This document shows, piece after piece, positions 45,776 to 54,630 of a stretch of DNA of 64,000 nucleotides. Position numbers and translations under genes: made by a program. The stretch spans positions 2,313,001 through 2,377,000 of the forward strand of contig NZ_CP134228.1 of assembly GCF_031656215.1 (NCBI RefSeq), written 5' to 3'. How positions within the stretch are numbered: the stretch's first letter is position 1; each line of letters begins with the position of its first letter. Under the pieces are notes generated by a model that worked only from the letters and a program-made list of their open reading frames with translations, did no database searches and had not been told where the DNA came from. This DNA comes from Mesorhizobium koreense. GTDB taxonomy: Bacteria; Pseudomonadota; Alphaproteobacteria; Rhizobiales; Rhizobiaceae.

Positions 45776-47245
45776 TCAGCGCGCAAGCCGCACGTTGGTG
45801 AGCGACTGGGTGATGCCGGAGAATGCATCCGCCAAGGCGGCGGAATTGGTGGCGTCGTAATAATGTTGCGCATCGGTCGCGCAATTCTGCAGCATCGTCT
45901 TGGCGTCACCGTCGCCCACCATAAAGGCGATGGAGAATATCTCCACGTTTTTCGACTTCGCGTAATCGCAGACGGTTTCGGTGTCCTTGTTGACCTGAGC
46001 CGATTTGTCGGGATCGAGGACGTTGTTGACCGTGGGGATATTCTGATATCCGCCTTTGTTGGACCCGCTCCTCACGACCATTCGTGAATTGAGCCCGTCG
46101 GTCATCAGAACGATGACCTTGCGCGGGTTCTGGTTCTTCGGGTCGTAGGCCGCACCGTCCGTCAGCGGCGCGGTCGGAGAAAGCATATTGATCCCCCAGA
46201 TCATACCGCCCGGAATGTACGTATCGGCGTTATATCCCGGCGACGACGTCGTCATCCCGGAGACCGCGGCCTGGACCTTGTTCTGGTCGTCCGTCAACGG
46301 CGTTATTTCAGACAGGCAACTCTTGTAGTTACCGCCATCGAGAAAGCCGGGATAAGGGATCGAGGCGCGTTGATCATCGAGCACGAGAGCGGTTCCAGAC
46401 AGTCTCGATCCGATGCAACCCTTCCACGTGTAGGAGACCGCGGCATTGCCGCCGCTGCAATGCGTCACCTCCCGCGTTACCGGATCGTTGTACGCCAAGC
46501 ACTGTCCGTTGCACATGGATTGTTTGACCACGCCATCTACGGTTCGGGTGCACGATACCTTTTCATATGTCTTGCAGGTCGAGACGGTCTCGTATGTCGA
46601 AGGCTGGCACACCCTTTCGGTCGCGGGCGTTGTATATTCCGCCGGGATCGAAAGCCAGCTCGCGTTGCGATTTGCCACACCGACATTGATGTTGTCGGCA
46701 TAGGGAACCAGTCCGACGCGCACGCCGCCGTTGCTATCGGAAAACAGGTTGGTGACAAGGTCCTTCGCAGCGGCCTTGAGCGTGCCGATCTTGTTGTTGT
46801 CGTTCATCGAGGCCGTATTATCGAGGACAAGCGCTACTTCCACGCTGCCCGAGACCGAACGGATCGCCAGCGAATTCGCCTTCACGTCGAGCGTGTTGAT
46901 ATGACCGAGGGCCATGAAGGTTGTCGGAAGAGTTCCTTCGAGCGTCAGATCGACCCTTTCCGTCGTCCCTTGCAGGCTGGCGACATGGACGTTGTCGACC
47001 TGATTCCCGGTATAATTCGCGGCGATATAGTCGTTGCCCACCTTGCGAAGCGCGTCTTCGTCCTCGGCGCGGGAGGCCGCCATTGCAAGCGACGCCGCGT
47101 CGGCGATCCGCTGGAGATGAGCCTGCGCGCTGAGGTAGCGTGCATAATCCACGCCCAGCCCGACCGACAGGAGAAGCGGAATGGCGCATACCGCCAGGAC
47201 TACGGAATAGGCGCCGCGGCGATCGGCGAGAAAGGCCCTTGTCAT
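45776..47245 (-). CDS. TadG-like pilus-assembly/vWA protein with a Cys-rich insert
   Basis: The 489-residue protein starts at the ATG at 47245 after AGGGGAAG (another start at 47263 is possible). A short cytoplasmic DRRGAY segment and membrane helix (about 12-34) are those of TadE/TadG pseudopilin-like proteins. A vWA domain follows with the MIDAS DNTASM and later LMTDGLNS. Between about 195 and 280 lies an insert with nine cysteines (CQPS, CKTYEKVSC, CNGQC, CSGG, KGC). No other tad genes are near, so it is an orphan, probably anchored in the inner membrane. Confidence 0.8.
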   Translation of the reverse strand: MTRAFLADRRGAYSVVLAVCAIPLLLSVGLGVDYARYLSAQAHLQRIADAASLAMAASRAEDEDALRKVGNDYIAANYTGNQVDNVHVASLQGTTERVDLTLEGTLPTTFMALGHINTLDVKANSLAIRSVSGSVEVALVLDNTASMNDNNKIGTLKAAAKDLVTNLFSDSNGGVRVGLVPYADNINVGVANRNASWLSIPAEYTTPATERVCQPSTYETVSTCKTYEKVSCTRTVDGVVKQSMCNGQCLAYNDPVTREVTHCSGGNAAVSYTWKGCIGSRLSGTALVLDDQRASIPYPGFLDGGNYKSCLSEITPLTDDQNKVQAAVSGMTTSSPGYNADTYIPGGMIWGINMLSPTAPLTDGAAYDPKNQNPRKVIVLMTDGLNSRMVVRSGSNKGGYQNIPTVNNVLDPDKSAQVNKDTETVCDYAKSKNVEIFSIAFMVGDGDAKTMLQNCATDAQHYYDATNSAALADAFSGITQSLTNVRLAR

Positions 47246-47455
47246 CGATTGCTTCCCCTGCATGCCCCACCCCCTGATGTCGGGCTTTGCATGCAAGGAA
47301 CCGTTTGCCGCTTTCTTTTCGGTTAGCCGCCGCGAAAATCTGGCGGTAGGGCGCGGGAAATCGTCCCGTTTGGTGAACGAACCCTCACTTCCGTGTGCGA
47401 AAACAATCCTAGCCTACTGAAATCACAGCGCTTCAGCAAAATAGAAGGCAGCTCG

Positions 47456-48370
47456 CTAGGGCCACTTCACTTCGGGCGGCAGGCTGGACAGGATCGATTC
47501 CACATTGCCGCCGGTCTTCAGCCCGAAGATCGTGCCGCGGTCATAGAGCAGATTGAACTCGACATAGCGGCCACGCCGGACAAGCTGCTCCTCGCGTTCC
47601 GCATCGGTCCAGTTCTGCATGAAATTCCGGCGTACCAGGTGCGGATAGATGAGGAGGAAGGCACGGCCGACATCCTGCGTGAAGGCGAAATCGGCATTCC
47701 AGCCGCCCTTTTCGTGGGAGCTTTTGAGCCAATCGTAGAAAATTCCGCCGATCCCGCGTGGCTCGCCGCGGTGCGGCAGGAAGAAATACTCGTCACACCA
47801 TTTCTTCAGCTTCTGATAGTCGACGATGGCCGAATGCCGGTCGCAGACGAGTTGCATCGCCTTGTGGAAGGCGACCGTGTCGGGATCGTCCTGCACCCGA
47901 CGCCTGTCCAGCACCGGGGTCAGGTCGGCGCCGCCGCCGAACCACTGCCGCGACGTGACGACCATGCGTGTGTTCATGTGCACGGCCGGGACATGCGGAT
48001 TCCACGGATGGGCGATGAGCGAGATGCCGGAGGCCCAGAAGCGCGGATCCTCCTCCGCGCCGGGGATCTGCTTGCGGAACTCCGGCGAGAACTCGCCATA
48101 AACGGTCGATGTATGGATGCCGACCTTCTCGAAGACGCGGCCGCGCATGGTAGACATGATGCCACCGCCCCCCTTGCCGGCCTCGCGCAGCCATTGATGC
48201 CGCTCGAAACGACCCGCCGCCCATGAGGCTTGTGGACCTGTTGCGTCGTCTTCCAGCGTTTCGAAGGCGGCGCAGATGCGGTCGCGCAACTCGCGAAACC
48301 AGCTTTCGGCCGCGGTCTTCTTCTCCTCGATGGCATCCGGCAGGCCGGATGGAAGATCGTGGGGGTCCAT
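47456..48370 (-). CDS. hemF: Oxygen-dependent coproporphyrinogen III oxidase
   Basis: The 304-residue enzyme oxidatively decarboxylates coproporphyrinogen III to protoporphyrinogen IX using oxygen. Family signatures are [37 protein letters not shown] and [18 protein letters not shown]. The ATG at 48370 is preceded by GGAGAAGG; the open frame up to 48460 is less plausible. The gene diverges from the small 85-residue protein gene. Confidence 0.96.
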   Translation of the reverse strand: MDPHDLPSGLPDAIEEKKTAAESWFRELRDRICAAFETLEDDATGPQASWAAGRFERHQWLREAGKGGGGIMSTMRGRVFEKVGIHTSTVYGEFSPEFRKQIPGAEEDPRFWASGISLIAHPWNPHVPAVHMNTRMVVTSRQWFGGGADLTPVLDRRRVQDDPDTVAFHKAMQLVCDRHSAIVDYQKLKKWCDEYFFLPHRGEPRGIGGIFYDWLKSSHEKGGWNADFAFTQDVGRAFLLIYPHLVRRNFMQNWTDAEREEQLVRRGRYVEFNLLYDRGTIFGLKTGGNVESILSSLPPEVKWP

Positions 48371-48471
48371 GCCTTCTCCGTTCGCGTCGCGCCCTTGCCG
48401 GTCGACTTTAGACTCGTTTTTTGCGTCCGCGACACCTAAACTTTCTGTATCGCGGGTCAAGGAGTTGCGTC

Positions 48472-48729
48472 ATGCGCACACCGGCAAGACCATCGCTCGA
48501 CAGCCTGAAGGAGAGGTTGCGCCGACAGCGCGCCGCCGAAGCGGTCAAGCCACGCGACGGCTTTCTCAGGGAGACTTTCATTCTGCCGCGTGTCGAGGCC
48601 CGTGCGAAGGCTCGCGAATGGCTCGACCGCTGGCCGAAACAGGCCTACTGGACGGAAATCGAAAGCTGGCGCGAAGAGCCGGGCGACGTGATCGAGTTCA
48701 CGATGCGACGGCTGCCGAGCGCGGACTAA
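48472..48729 (+). CDS. Small conserved protein of unknown function
   Basis: From the ATG at 48472, after AAGGAG, the protein is 85 residues: basic N-terminus (SLKERLRRQRAAEAVK), then FLRETFILPRVEARAKAREWLDRWPKQAYWTEIESWREEPGDVIEFTMRRLP. No family was recognised, but the sequence looks protein-like and composed like the neighbours. Its 3' end overlaps the convergent trmL gene by 32 bp. Confidence 0.7.
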   Translation: MRTPARPSLDSLKERLRRQRAAEAVKPRDGFLRETFILPRVEARAKAREWLDRWPKQAYWTEIESWREEPGDVIEFTMRRLPSAD

Positions 48730-49180
48730 GCTGCCGGACCGCTTCGCCAGTCGCCATTGCAACCGACATCGCGACATTCAACGAACGGCCGCCGCCCGGC
48801 ATCGGGATGAGCAGTCGATGGTCCGCCGCCTCGCGTACGGAATCGGGTACGCCGGCCGATTCGCGTCCGAAGAGCAGGATGTCGCCGGCCCTGAAAGAGA
48901 AATCCGTGAAGGGAAGGGCGCCTCTTGTCGTGAAGAGGATGAGACGCCGCCCTTCGGACGCCCGCCAACCCTCGAAGGCGGTCCAATCGACATGGCGTGT
49001 CAGCGCCGCCCTCTCCAGATAGTCCATGCCGGCACGCCTGAGCGCCCGGTCGGAAAGATCGAACCCCGCCGGCTCGATCAGATCGACGCCGAGTGCCAGG
49101 CAGGCGGCAAGGCGCAGGATCGTTCCGGTATTTCCGGCGATGTCCGGCTGGTAAAGCGCGATGCGGACGGTTTCGTGCAC
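48698..49180 (-). CDS. trmL: tRNA (cytidine(34)-2'-O)-methyltransferase TrmL
   Basis: The 160-residue SPOUT enzyme has ALYQPDIAGNTGTILRLAACLG, then LFGRESAGVPDSV and IPMPGGGRSLNVAMSVAMATGEA, the three knot motifs of TrmL, which methylates the wobble ribose of tRNA(Leu). The true start is probably GTG 49180 (VHETVRIAL) after GGGAAA; the frame is open to 49225. Confidence 0.92.
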   Translation of the reverse strand: MHETVRIALYQPDIAGNTGTILRLAACLALGVDLIEPAGFDLSDRALRRAGMDYLERAALTRHVDWTAFEGWRASEGRRLILFTTRGALPFTDFSFRAGDILLFGRESAGVPDSVREAADHRLLIPMPGGGRSLNVAMSVAMATGEAVRQLSPRSAAVAS

Positions 49181-49669
49181 GGATTTCCCTTGTCGAACGG
49201 CGCTGCCGTTGCCCGATGGCCACAATTGTCAGGAAGCGTTCCTATCGCGCCACGACCCGTCTGGCCATGTCGGAAGAAGGCGACTATAAGCTGCTGACCG
49301 TTAGGGATGGTATTCGTCCCGTGTATGAACATCAGTACGAAAACCGCAAGGAGGCAGGAGTGAACGTGATCATGTTCCCATCGACTTTCTGCCTGCGTGG
49401 CTGGCCTCTGGCCTGACGGCGGTTTTCGTTTCGACGCATCCCTGACATTCGGTTTCATCGTCGCGAATCCCGCCGGAGATCATCCCCGGTTCGTTCTGGA
49501 TTCGCCCAATGTCCGTCTTTCTGCCCAAGAGGCTTTCGGCCTCGCCTGACCAAATCGCTCTGCCGCCGAGCGCTGGCATCCATCTCGTGCCGTTCGTTTT
49601 TCAGCCGACGAGGCTGAGAAACCGGCCGGCCTCTCCCCATATTCTCGAAATTCCTTCAAGGCTTTGACG
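49181..49669. other. Intergenic region upstream of the ABC exporters
   Basis: No conserved gene is visible in this 489-bp spacer. Within it lies one very good ribosome site (AAGGAGG at 49348-49354) before a short frame, listed separately. The remainder up to the exporter start shows no clear hairpin or motif. Confidence 0.5.
49360..49416 (+). CDS. Possible 18-residue leader or small peptide
   Basis: GTG at 49360 lies five bases after a perfect AAGGAGG. It opens a frame of 18 codons (MNVIMFPSTFCLRGWPLA) that ends in TGA. The frame is open further upstream to an ATG at 49216, which would give 66 residues without a ribosome site. The strength of the site suggests translation; the function is unknown, perhaps a leader for the exporter operon about 250 bp downstream. 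Confidence 0.35.
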   Translation: MNVIMFPSTFCLRGWPLA

Positions 49670-51517
49670 ATGTTTCGCTGGTTTGAACAAAGACTCGATC
49701 CCTTCCCGGCCGCCGAGCCGGACGAGCCGCCGAAGACGCTTTTCGCCTTCTGCTGGTATTACACGCGCGCCTCGTGGCCGTTCGTCCTGCTTTCCGCGAT
49801 CTGCATGGCGCTGATCGCCGTCATGGAAGTGTGGATGTTCGGCTTCCTCGGCCACATCGTCGACTGGCTGGCGGCACAGGACCGCGAGACCTTCCTGCAG
49901 ACGGAGAAGTGGAAGCTGCTCGGCATGGCGCTGGTGGCGGGGGTGGCCTTGCCGGCGGTAGTGACGGTTTCCTCGCTGACCACCTACCAGACGCTCTTCG
50001 GCAATTACCCGATGCGCATCCGCTGGCTGGTGCACCGCTATCTCCTGAAGCAGTCCATGGTCTTCTATCAGGATGAGTTCGCCGGCCGCATCGCCACCAA
50101 GCTGATGCAAACGGCGCTTGCCGTGCGCGAGACGGTCATCAAGTTCGTCGAGGTGCTGAACTACGTCGTGGTCTATTTCCTCGGCGTCCTCGTCATCGTG
50201 GGTTCGGCCGACTGGCGACTTGCTTCACCGCTCGCCGTCTGGATCGTGGCCTATATATTCGTGCTGCGCTATTTCATTCCGCGTCTTGGCCGTGTCGCCG
50301 AGGCGCAGGCGGACGCGCGTTCGCTCATGACCGGACGGATCGTCGACAGTTACACGAACATCCAGACGGTGAAGCTCTTTTCGCATGCCAGGCGCGAGGC
50401 GGATTACGCGCGTGAGGGCATGAGCGACTTCATGGTGACTGCCTACCGGCAGGGGCGGCTGATCACCTCGCTCTACACTGTCATCTATGCGCTGAACTCG
50501 CTGCTGCTTCTGGCCGTCGGCGCACTCTCCATCTGGCTGTGGCTGGGCGAGGCGGTGACGGTCGGGGCCGTCGCGGTGGTGATCGGCCTCGTGCTGCGCC
50601 TCTGGGGCATGTCGCAATGGATCATGTGGGAAACCTCCGGCCTGTTCGAGAACATCGGCACCGTCCAGGACGGCATCAGTTCGATCTCGCTGCCAAGGCT
50701 GGTCGAGGACAGGCCGGGAGCGCCCGACCTCGCCGTCGAGCGTGGAGAGATCGATTTCGACCATATCCGCTTCCATTACGGCAAGCAGAAGGGTGTCATC
50801 GAAGATCTGAGCCTGAGGGTAAAGGCAGGGGAAAAGGTCGGCCTCGTCGGCCCGTCTGGCGCCGGCAAGTCGACGCTGGTGAACCTGCTTCTGCGTTTCT
50901 ACGATCTCGAGGGCGGCCGCATCCTGATCGATCGGCAGGATATAGCCGATATTGCGCAGGATTCACTGCGCGCCAATATCGGCATGGTCACCCAGGACAC
51001 GTCGCTCCTGCATCGCTCGGTAAGGGAAAACATCCTTTACGGACGGCCTGATGCCGGTGAGGAGCGGATGATCGAGGCGGCAAGGCGTGCCGAGGTAGCG
51101 GGTTTCATCGGCGCCATGGCAGATCCGCAGGGGCGCAAGGGATACGACGCCCATGTCGGCGAACGCGGCGTCAAGCTTTCGGGCGGCCAGCGCCAGCGCA
51201 TCGCGATCGCGCGTGTGATGCTGAAGGATGCCCCTATATTGATCCTCGACGAGGCGACGTCGGCGCTCGATTCGGAGGTCGAGGCCGCGATACAGGAGAA
51301 CCTTTACCAACTCATGCAGGGCAAGACCGTCATCGCCATCGCGCACCGCCTTTCGACCATCGCGGCGATGGACCGGCTGATCGTCATGGACAAGGGCCGC
51401 ATCATTGAGGAAGGCAGCCATGAAGAACTGATCGCGCGTGGCGGGCTCTACGCGCGCCTGTGGCGGCGCCAGTCCGGCGGCTTCATCGACCCGGGGCAGG
51501 CGGAGGCGGCGGAGTGA
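49670..51517 (+). CDS. ABC exporter, fused permease-ATPase (first of a pair)
   Basis: The 615-residue half-transporter has six membrane helices (about 28-310) and an ATPase domain with Walker A GPSGAGKST, signature LSGGQRQ, Walker B ILILDEAT and the catalytic Glu intact. It resembles MsbA-like lipid or drug exporters. The ATG at 49670 is preceded by AAGG; a TTG two codons earlier is possible. The stop overlaps the next exporter by four bases (GTGA), so the two likely form a heterodimer. The substrate is unknown. Confidence 0.92.
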   Translation: MFRWFEQRLDPFPAAEPDEPPKTLFAFCWYYTRASWPFVLLSAICMALIAVMEVWMFGFLGHIVDWLAAQDRETFLQTEKWKLLGMALVAGVALPAVVTVSSLTTYQTLFGNYPMRIRWLVHRYLLKQSMVFYQDEFAGRIATKLMQTALAVRETVIKFVEVLNYVVVYFLGVLVIVGSADWRLASPLAVWIVAYIFVLRYFIPRLGRVAEAQADARSLMTGRIVDSYTNIQTVKLFSHARREADYAREGMSDFMVTAYRQGRLITSLYTVIYALNSLLLLAVGALSIWLWLGEAVTVGAVAVVIGLVLRLWGMSQWIMWETSGLFENIGTVQDGISSISLPRLVEDRPGAPDLAVERGEIDFDHIRFHYGKQKGVIEDLSLRVKAGEKVGLVGPSGAGKSTLVNLLLRFYDLEGGRILIDRQDIADIAQDSLRANIGMVTQDTSLLHRSVRENILYGRPDAGEERMIEAARRAEVAGFIGAMADPQGRKGYDAHVGERGVKLSGGQRQRIAIARVMLKDAPILILDEATSALDSEVEAAIQENLYQLMQGKTVIAIAHRLSTIAAMDRLIVMDKGRIIEEGSHEELIARGGLYARLWRRQSGGFIDPGQAEAAE

Positions 51518-53382
51518 AGCAAGGCGCGATTTTCGATCGGCTCTGGCGCAAGGCCGAGGGGATCATTGATCCCTTCGGCGACACCGACCGCGAAGTGCTG
51601 CCCCGCGAGGGCTGGCGCTTCATCCTTTATTTCGCCAGACAGGCGAAGGGGCCGTTCGCGCTGTTGCTCGTCATCGGCGGGCTGGCCGGCATTGTCGATG
51701 CCTCGCTCTACTGGGCGGTCGGCTGGCTGATCGACCTGCTCGATTCCTCCAGCCCGAAGACGTTGATCGCCGACCACTGGCCGGAATTGCTGGCGCTCTT
51801 GGTGCTGGTGCTGGTGGTGCGCGCCGTCATATTGATCGCCAATGCCGTGGTCGAGCAGCAGGTGATCGTCCCGCATTTCTATCAGAAGGTCCGTTGGCAG
51901 TCCTTCCGCCGCGTCATCGAACAGCCCTACGATTTCTACCAGAACGATTTTGCCGGGCGTATCGCCACCAAGATCATGCAGGCGGGCGAATCGACCGGCG
52001 ATTTCATCGTCTCCTCGCTGCAAACTTTGTGGAGTTTTGCGACCTTCCTGGTGCTGGCGACTTCCATCCTGGCCGCACTCGATCCTCTCATGGCGGTGGT
52101 GATCGCTGTGTGGCTGGTGAGCTATCTTGCTGTCGCGCGCGCCCTGCTGCCGCCGCTGCGTGCAGCCGGCCGCCGTACGGCAGACGGCCGCTCGGTGTTG
52201 AACGGCCGCATGGTCGATGCCTTTACCAATATCCTTGCCGTAAAACTCTTCGACAGCGGCCGGCGCGAGCACGCCTTTGTGCGCGAGGGAATGGATATCT
52301 TCCTGATGGCAGTGATCGATTTGACGCGCGCCATCACCTCGGTACGCGCTGCCGTCGCCATATTGAACGGCATCATGATGGGCGCGGTCATGGTGCTCGC
52401 CGTGCATCGCTGGATGGAGGGCGACGCCACGACAGGCGCTATTGCCGCAGCGACCGGCCTCGTCTTCCGGCTGAACACCATGTCCGGCTATATGATGTTC
52501 AATATCAACGGGCTGATCCGCAACTTCGCCACCGTGCAGGACGCGACCGGCGTGATATCGGTCGAGCCGACAATCCGTGATGCCGAGGATGCGGCCGAGA
52601 TTCCGCGCGCTGAAGGCGATCTACGGTTCGACGAAGTCTCCTTCCATTACGGCAAGGGCGGCGGCATCATCGATGGGCTGTCGTTCCATATCCGACCGGG
52701 CGAGCGCGTGGCGATCGTCGGCCCTTCGGGCGCCGGCAAGACGACGATCGTCAATCTGGCACTCAGGATTTTCGATATCGAGGATGGCCGGATCCTGCTC
52801 GATGGAAGCGATATCCGCAAACTTACCCAGGCTTCGCTCAGGGCGCAGTTCGGTGTAGTCAGCCAGGAACCGCTTCTGATGCACCGTTCGATCCGCGACA
52901 ACATCGCCTATGGCAAGCCTGGCGCGAGCGAAGCCGAGATCGTCCATGCCGCGAAACGGGCTTCGGCGCATGACTTCATCTTGAATGTCACCGATCCGAA
53001 GGGGCGTAAGGGCTATGACGCCCATGTCGGCGAACGCGGCGTCAAGCTTTCCGGCGGCCAGAGGCAACGTATCGCGATCGCCCGCATGATTCTCAAGGAT
53101 GCGCCGATCCTGGTTCTCGACGAGGCGACCTCGGCGCTTGATTCGGAGATCGAGGCGGCGATCCAGGAAAACCTTGCGCAGATGATGGAGGGTAAGACCG
53201 TCATCGCCATCGCGCATCGGCTGTCCACCATCGCCGCGCTTGACCGGTTGATCGTGGTCGATCGTGGACGCATCGTGGAGGAGGGCACGCATGACGAACT
53301 CATCCGGCGCGGCGGGCTTTACGCGCAGCTCTGGAAGCGACAGTCGGGCGGTTTCCTGGCAGACCGGATCGCGGCGGAGTAG
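51514..53382 (+). CDS. ABC exporter, fused permease-ATPase (second of a pair)
   Basis: The 622-residue protein starts at GTG 51514, within the stop of the previous gene. It has an N-terminal hydrophilic segment, six membrane helices and an ATPase with Walker A GPSGAGKTT, LSGGQRQ and ILVLDEAT. The ATPase halves of the two exporters are nearly identical around GYDAHVGERGVKLSGGQRQR, showing an origin by tandem duplication. Both have complete ATP sites, so neither is degenerate. Confidence 0.92.
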   Translation: MKQGAIFDRLWRKAEGIIDPFGDTDREVLPREGWRFILYFARQAKGPFALLLVIGGLAGIVDASLYWAVGWLIDLLDSSSPKTLIADHWPELLALLVLVLVVRAVILIANAVVEQQVIVPHFYQKVRWQSFRRVIEQPYDFYQNDFAGRIATKIMQAGESTGDFIVSSLQTLWSFATFLVLATSILAALDPLMAVVIAVWLVSYLAVARALLPPLRAAGRRTADGRSVLNGRMVDAFTNILAVKLFDSGRREHAFVREGMDIFLMAVIDLTRAITSVRAAVAILNGIMMGAVMVLAVHRWMEGDATTGAIAAATGLVFRLNTMSGYMMFNINGLIRNFATVQDATGVISVEPTIRDAEDAAEIPRAEGDLRFDEVSFHYGKGGGIIDGLSFHIRPGERVAIVGPSGAGKTTIVNLALRIFDIEDGRILLDGSDIRKLTQASLRAQFGVVSQEPLLMHRSIRDNIAYGKPGASEAEIVHAAKRASAHDFILNVTDPKGRKGYDAHVGERGVKLSGGQRQRIAIARMILKDAPILVLDEATSALDSEIEAAIQENLAQMMEGKTVIAIAHRLSTIAALDRLIVVDRGRIVEEGTHDELIRRGGLYAQLWKRQSGGFLADRIAAE

Positions 53383-53391
53383 GGTGACCGG

Positions 53392-53706
53392 ATGAGCCTG
53401 CGCCTACCCGGACAGAATTCCACGCCTGCGTCCGGCCAGACCGGCGTCGATGTCCTCGATTACGAATTGATGGCCGAGAAGGCCGCCTCGCTCGGCCGTG
53501 CCGGCTATTATGCCGAGCAGCATCTCAATCTGTTGCGCAACTATCAGGGCGATGCGGATGGCCGCGCCGTTCTGCTCAAGAAGACGGTCGAGGCTGTCTA
53601 TGCCTGGTTCATCCAGCGGGAACTATGCGGATTAAGGCGCCACGACAGCCTGATCCGGGAATATGCGATTCCCAAAGAAGTGCTGGTGAGACTAGGAGCG
53701 AAATAG
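53392..53706 (+). CDS. Small conserved protein (DUF6665-like), function unknown
   Basis: The 104-residue protein has a disordered N-terminus and a helical core (DVLDYELMAEKAASLGRAGYYAEQHLNLLRNY) that I associate tentatively with DUF6665. The ATG at 53392 follows AGGGTG, 9 bp after the exporter stop, so it is likely in the same operon. There is no membrane segment or signal peptide. Confidence 0.7.
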   Translation: MSLRLPGQNSTPASGQTGVDVLDYELMAEKAASLGRAGYYAEQHLNLLRNYQGDADGRAVLLKKTVEAVYAWFIQRELCGLRRHDSLIREYAIPKEVLVRLGAK

Positions 53707-54045
53707 CGGCCGACGGGAAGAACAGACCGAGTCGGTCAAGCTTGTTGGGGACAAGCTGACGACAAGCTCGGTTCAGCGCTTTTCGATCGGTGGCTCTGTT
53801 CCCCTGCGATCGCATCAGTTCCTGCATATTCGCTACCTTTCGGGACGTTTGACCGGCGCCCGCGACAATCTGCCCTCCCGTACCGCAGGCGTCTGGACAA
53901 GCGTGGCACGGACGCATAGAAACTTCGCCAATTGCCGGGGGAATCCGTCCGGCCCGAGGGGTATTGCCTCAAGGCCGACAAGGCTTTGACAGGTGTTCTG
54001 GGCAGGTTTTCGCCGGCGGGATCGATTCGAAAGGATTCTGGACCC
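53707..54045. promoter_or_regulatory. Upstream region of petABC
   Basis: There is no gene here. AGCTTGT (53739-53745) and ACAAGCT (53751-53757) form a 7-bp stem with loop TGGGG, and ACAAGCT recurs at 53762. The stem lies just after the small exporter-linked gene and could end that transcript, though no T-tract follows. The petA promoter should lie in the remaining sequence but I could not place its boxes. Confidence 0.4.
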
Positions 54046-54618
54046 GTGAGCGCACACGAAGCGGCAAACGAAACGGTTGACGGCAACCGGCGGGACTTCC
54101 TCTACATCGCTACAGGCATGGCGGGCGTGGTCGGCGCGGCAAGCGTCGCGTGGCCCTTCATCGACCAGATGCAGCCTGACGCCTCGACGCTGGCGCTGGC
54201 GCAGGTGGAGGTCGATGTCTCTTCGTTGCAGAAGGGCGCTTCGCTCACCGTCAAGTGGCGCGGTAAGCCAGTTGTCATCCGCTACCGCAGCGACAAGGAA
54301 CTGGAAGAAGGCAAGGCCGTAAAGCTTTCCGAGCTCAAGGATCCGATCGCCCGGAACGCCAATCTGCCGAGCGATGCGCCGGCGACCGATGCCAACCGCA
54401 CCGTGCCGAAGAAAGAGGCATGGCTTGTGATGGTGGAGGTTTGCACGCATCTCGGCTGTATCCCGCTCGGCGAGCAGGGTGAGTTCGGCGGATGGTTCTG
54501 CCCGTGCCACGGCTCGCAATACGATACCGCCGGGCGCATCCGCAAAGGACCCGCGCCGGAGAACATGGCCATCCCGGTCTATGAATTCACGTCTGATACC
54601 GTGGTGCGGGTCGGGTAG
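54046..54618 (+). CDS. petA: Ubiquinol-cytochrome c reductase, Rieske iron-sulfur subunit
   Basis: The 190-residue protein starts at GTG 54046. A twin-arginine-like RRDFL (15-19) precedes the membrane anchor (about 19-40). The 2Fe-2S ligands are Cys133 and His135 (CTHLGC) and Cys152 and His155 (CPCHGS), with Cys138 and Cys154 forming the family disulfide. It passes electrons from ubiquinol to cytochrome c1 in the bc1 complex. It heads the petABC operon. Confidence 0.96.
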   Translation: MSAHEAANETVDGNRRDFLYIATGMAGVVGAASVAWPFIDQMQPDASTLALAQVEVDVSSLQKGASLTVKWRGKPVVIRYRSDKELEEGKAVKLSELKDPIARNANLPSDAPATDANRTVPKKEAWLVMVEVCTHLGCIPLGEQGEFGGWFCPCHGSQYDTAGRIRKGPAPENMAIPVYEFTSDTVVRVG

Positions 54619-54630
54619 GGGAGCAAGACG

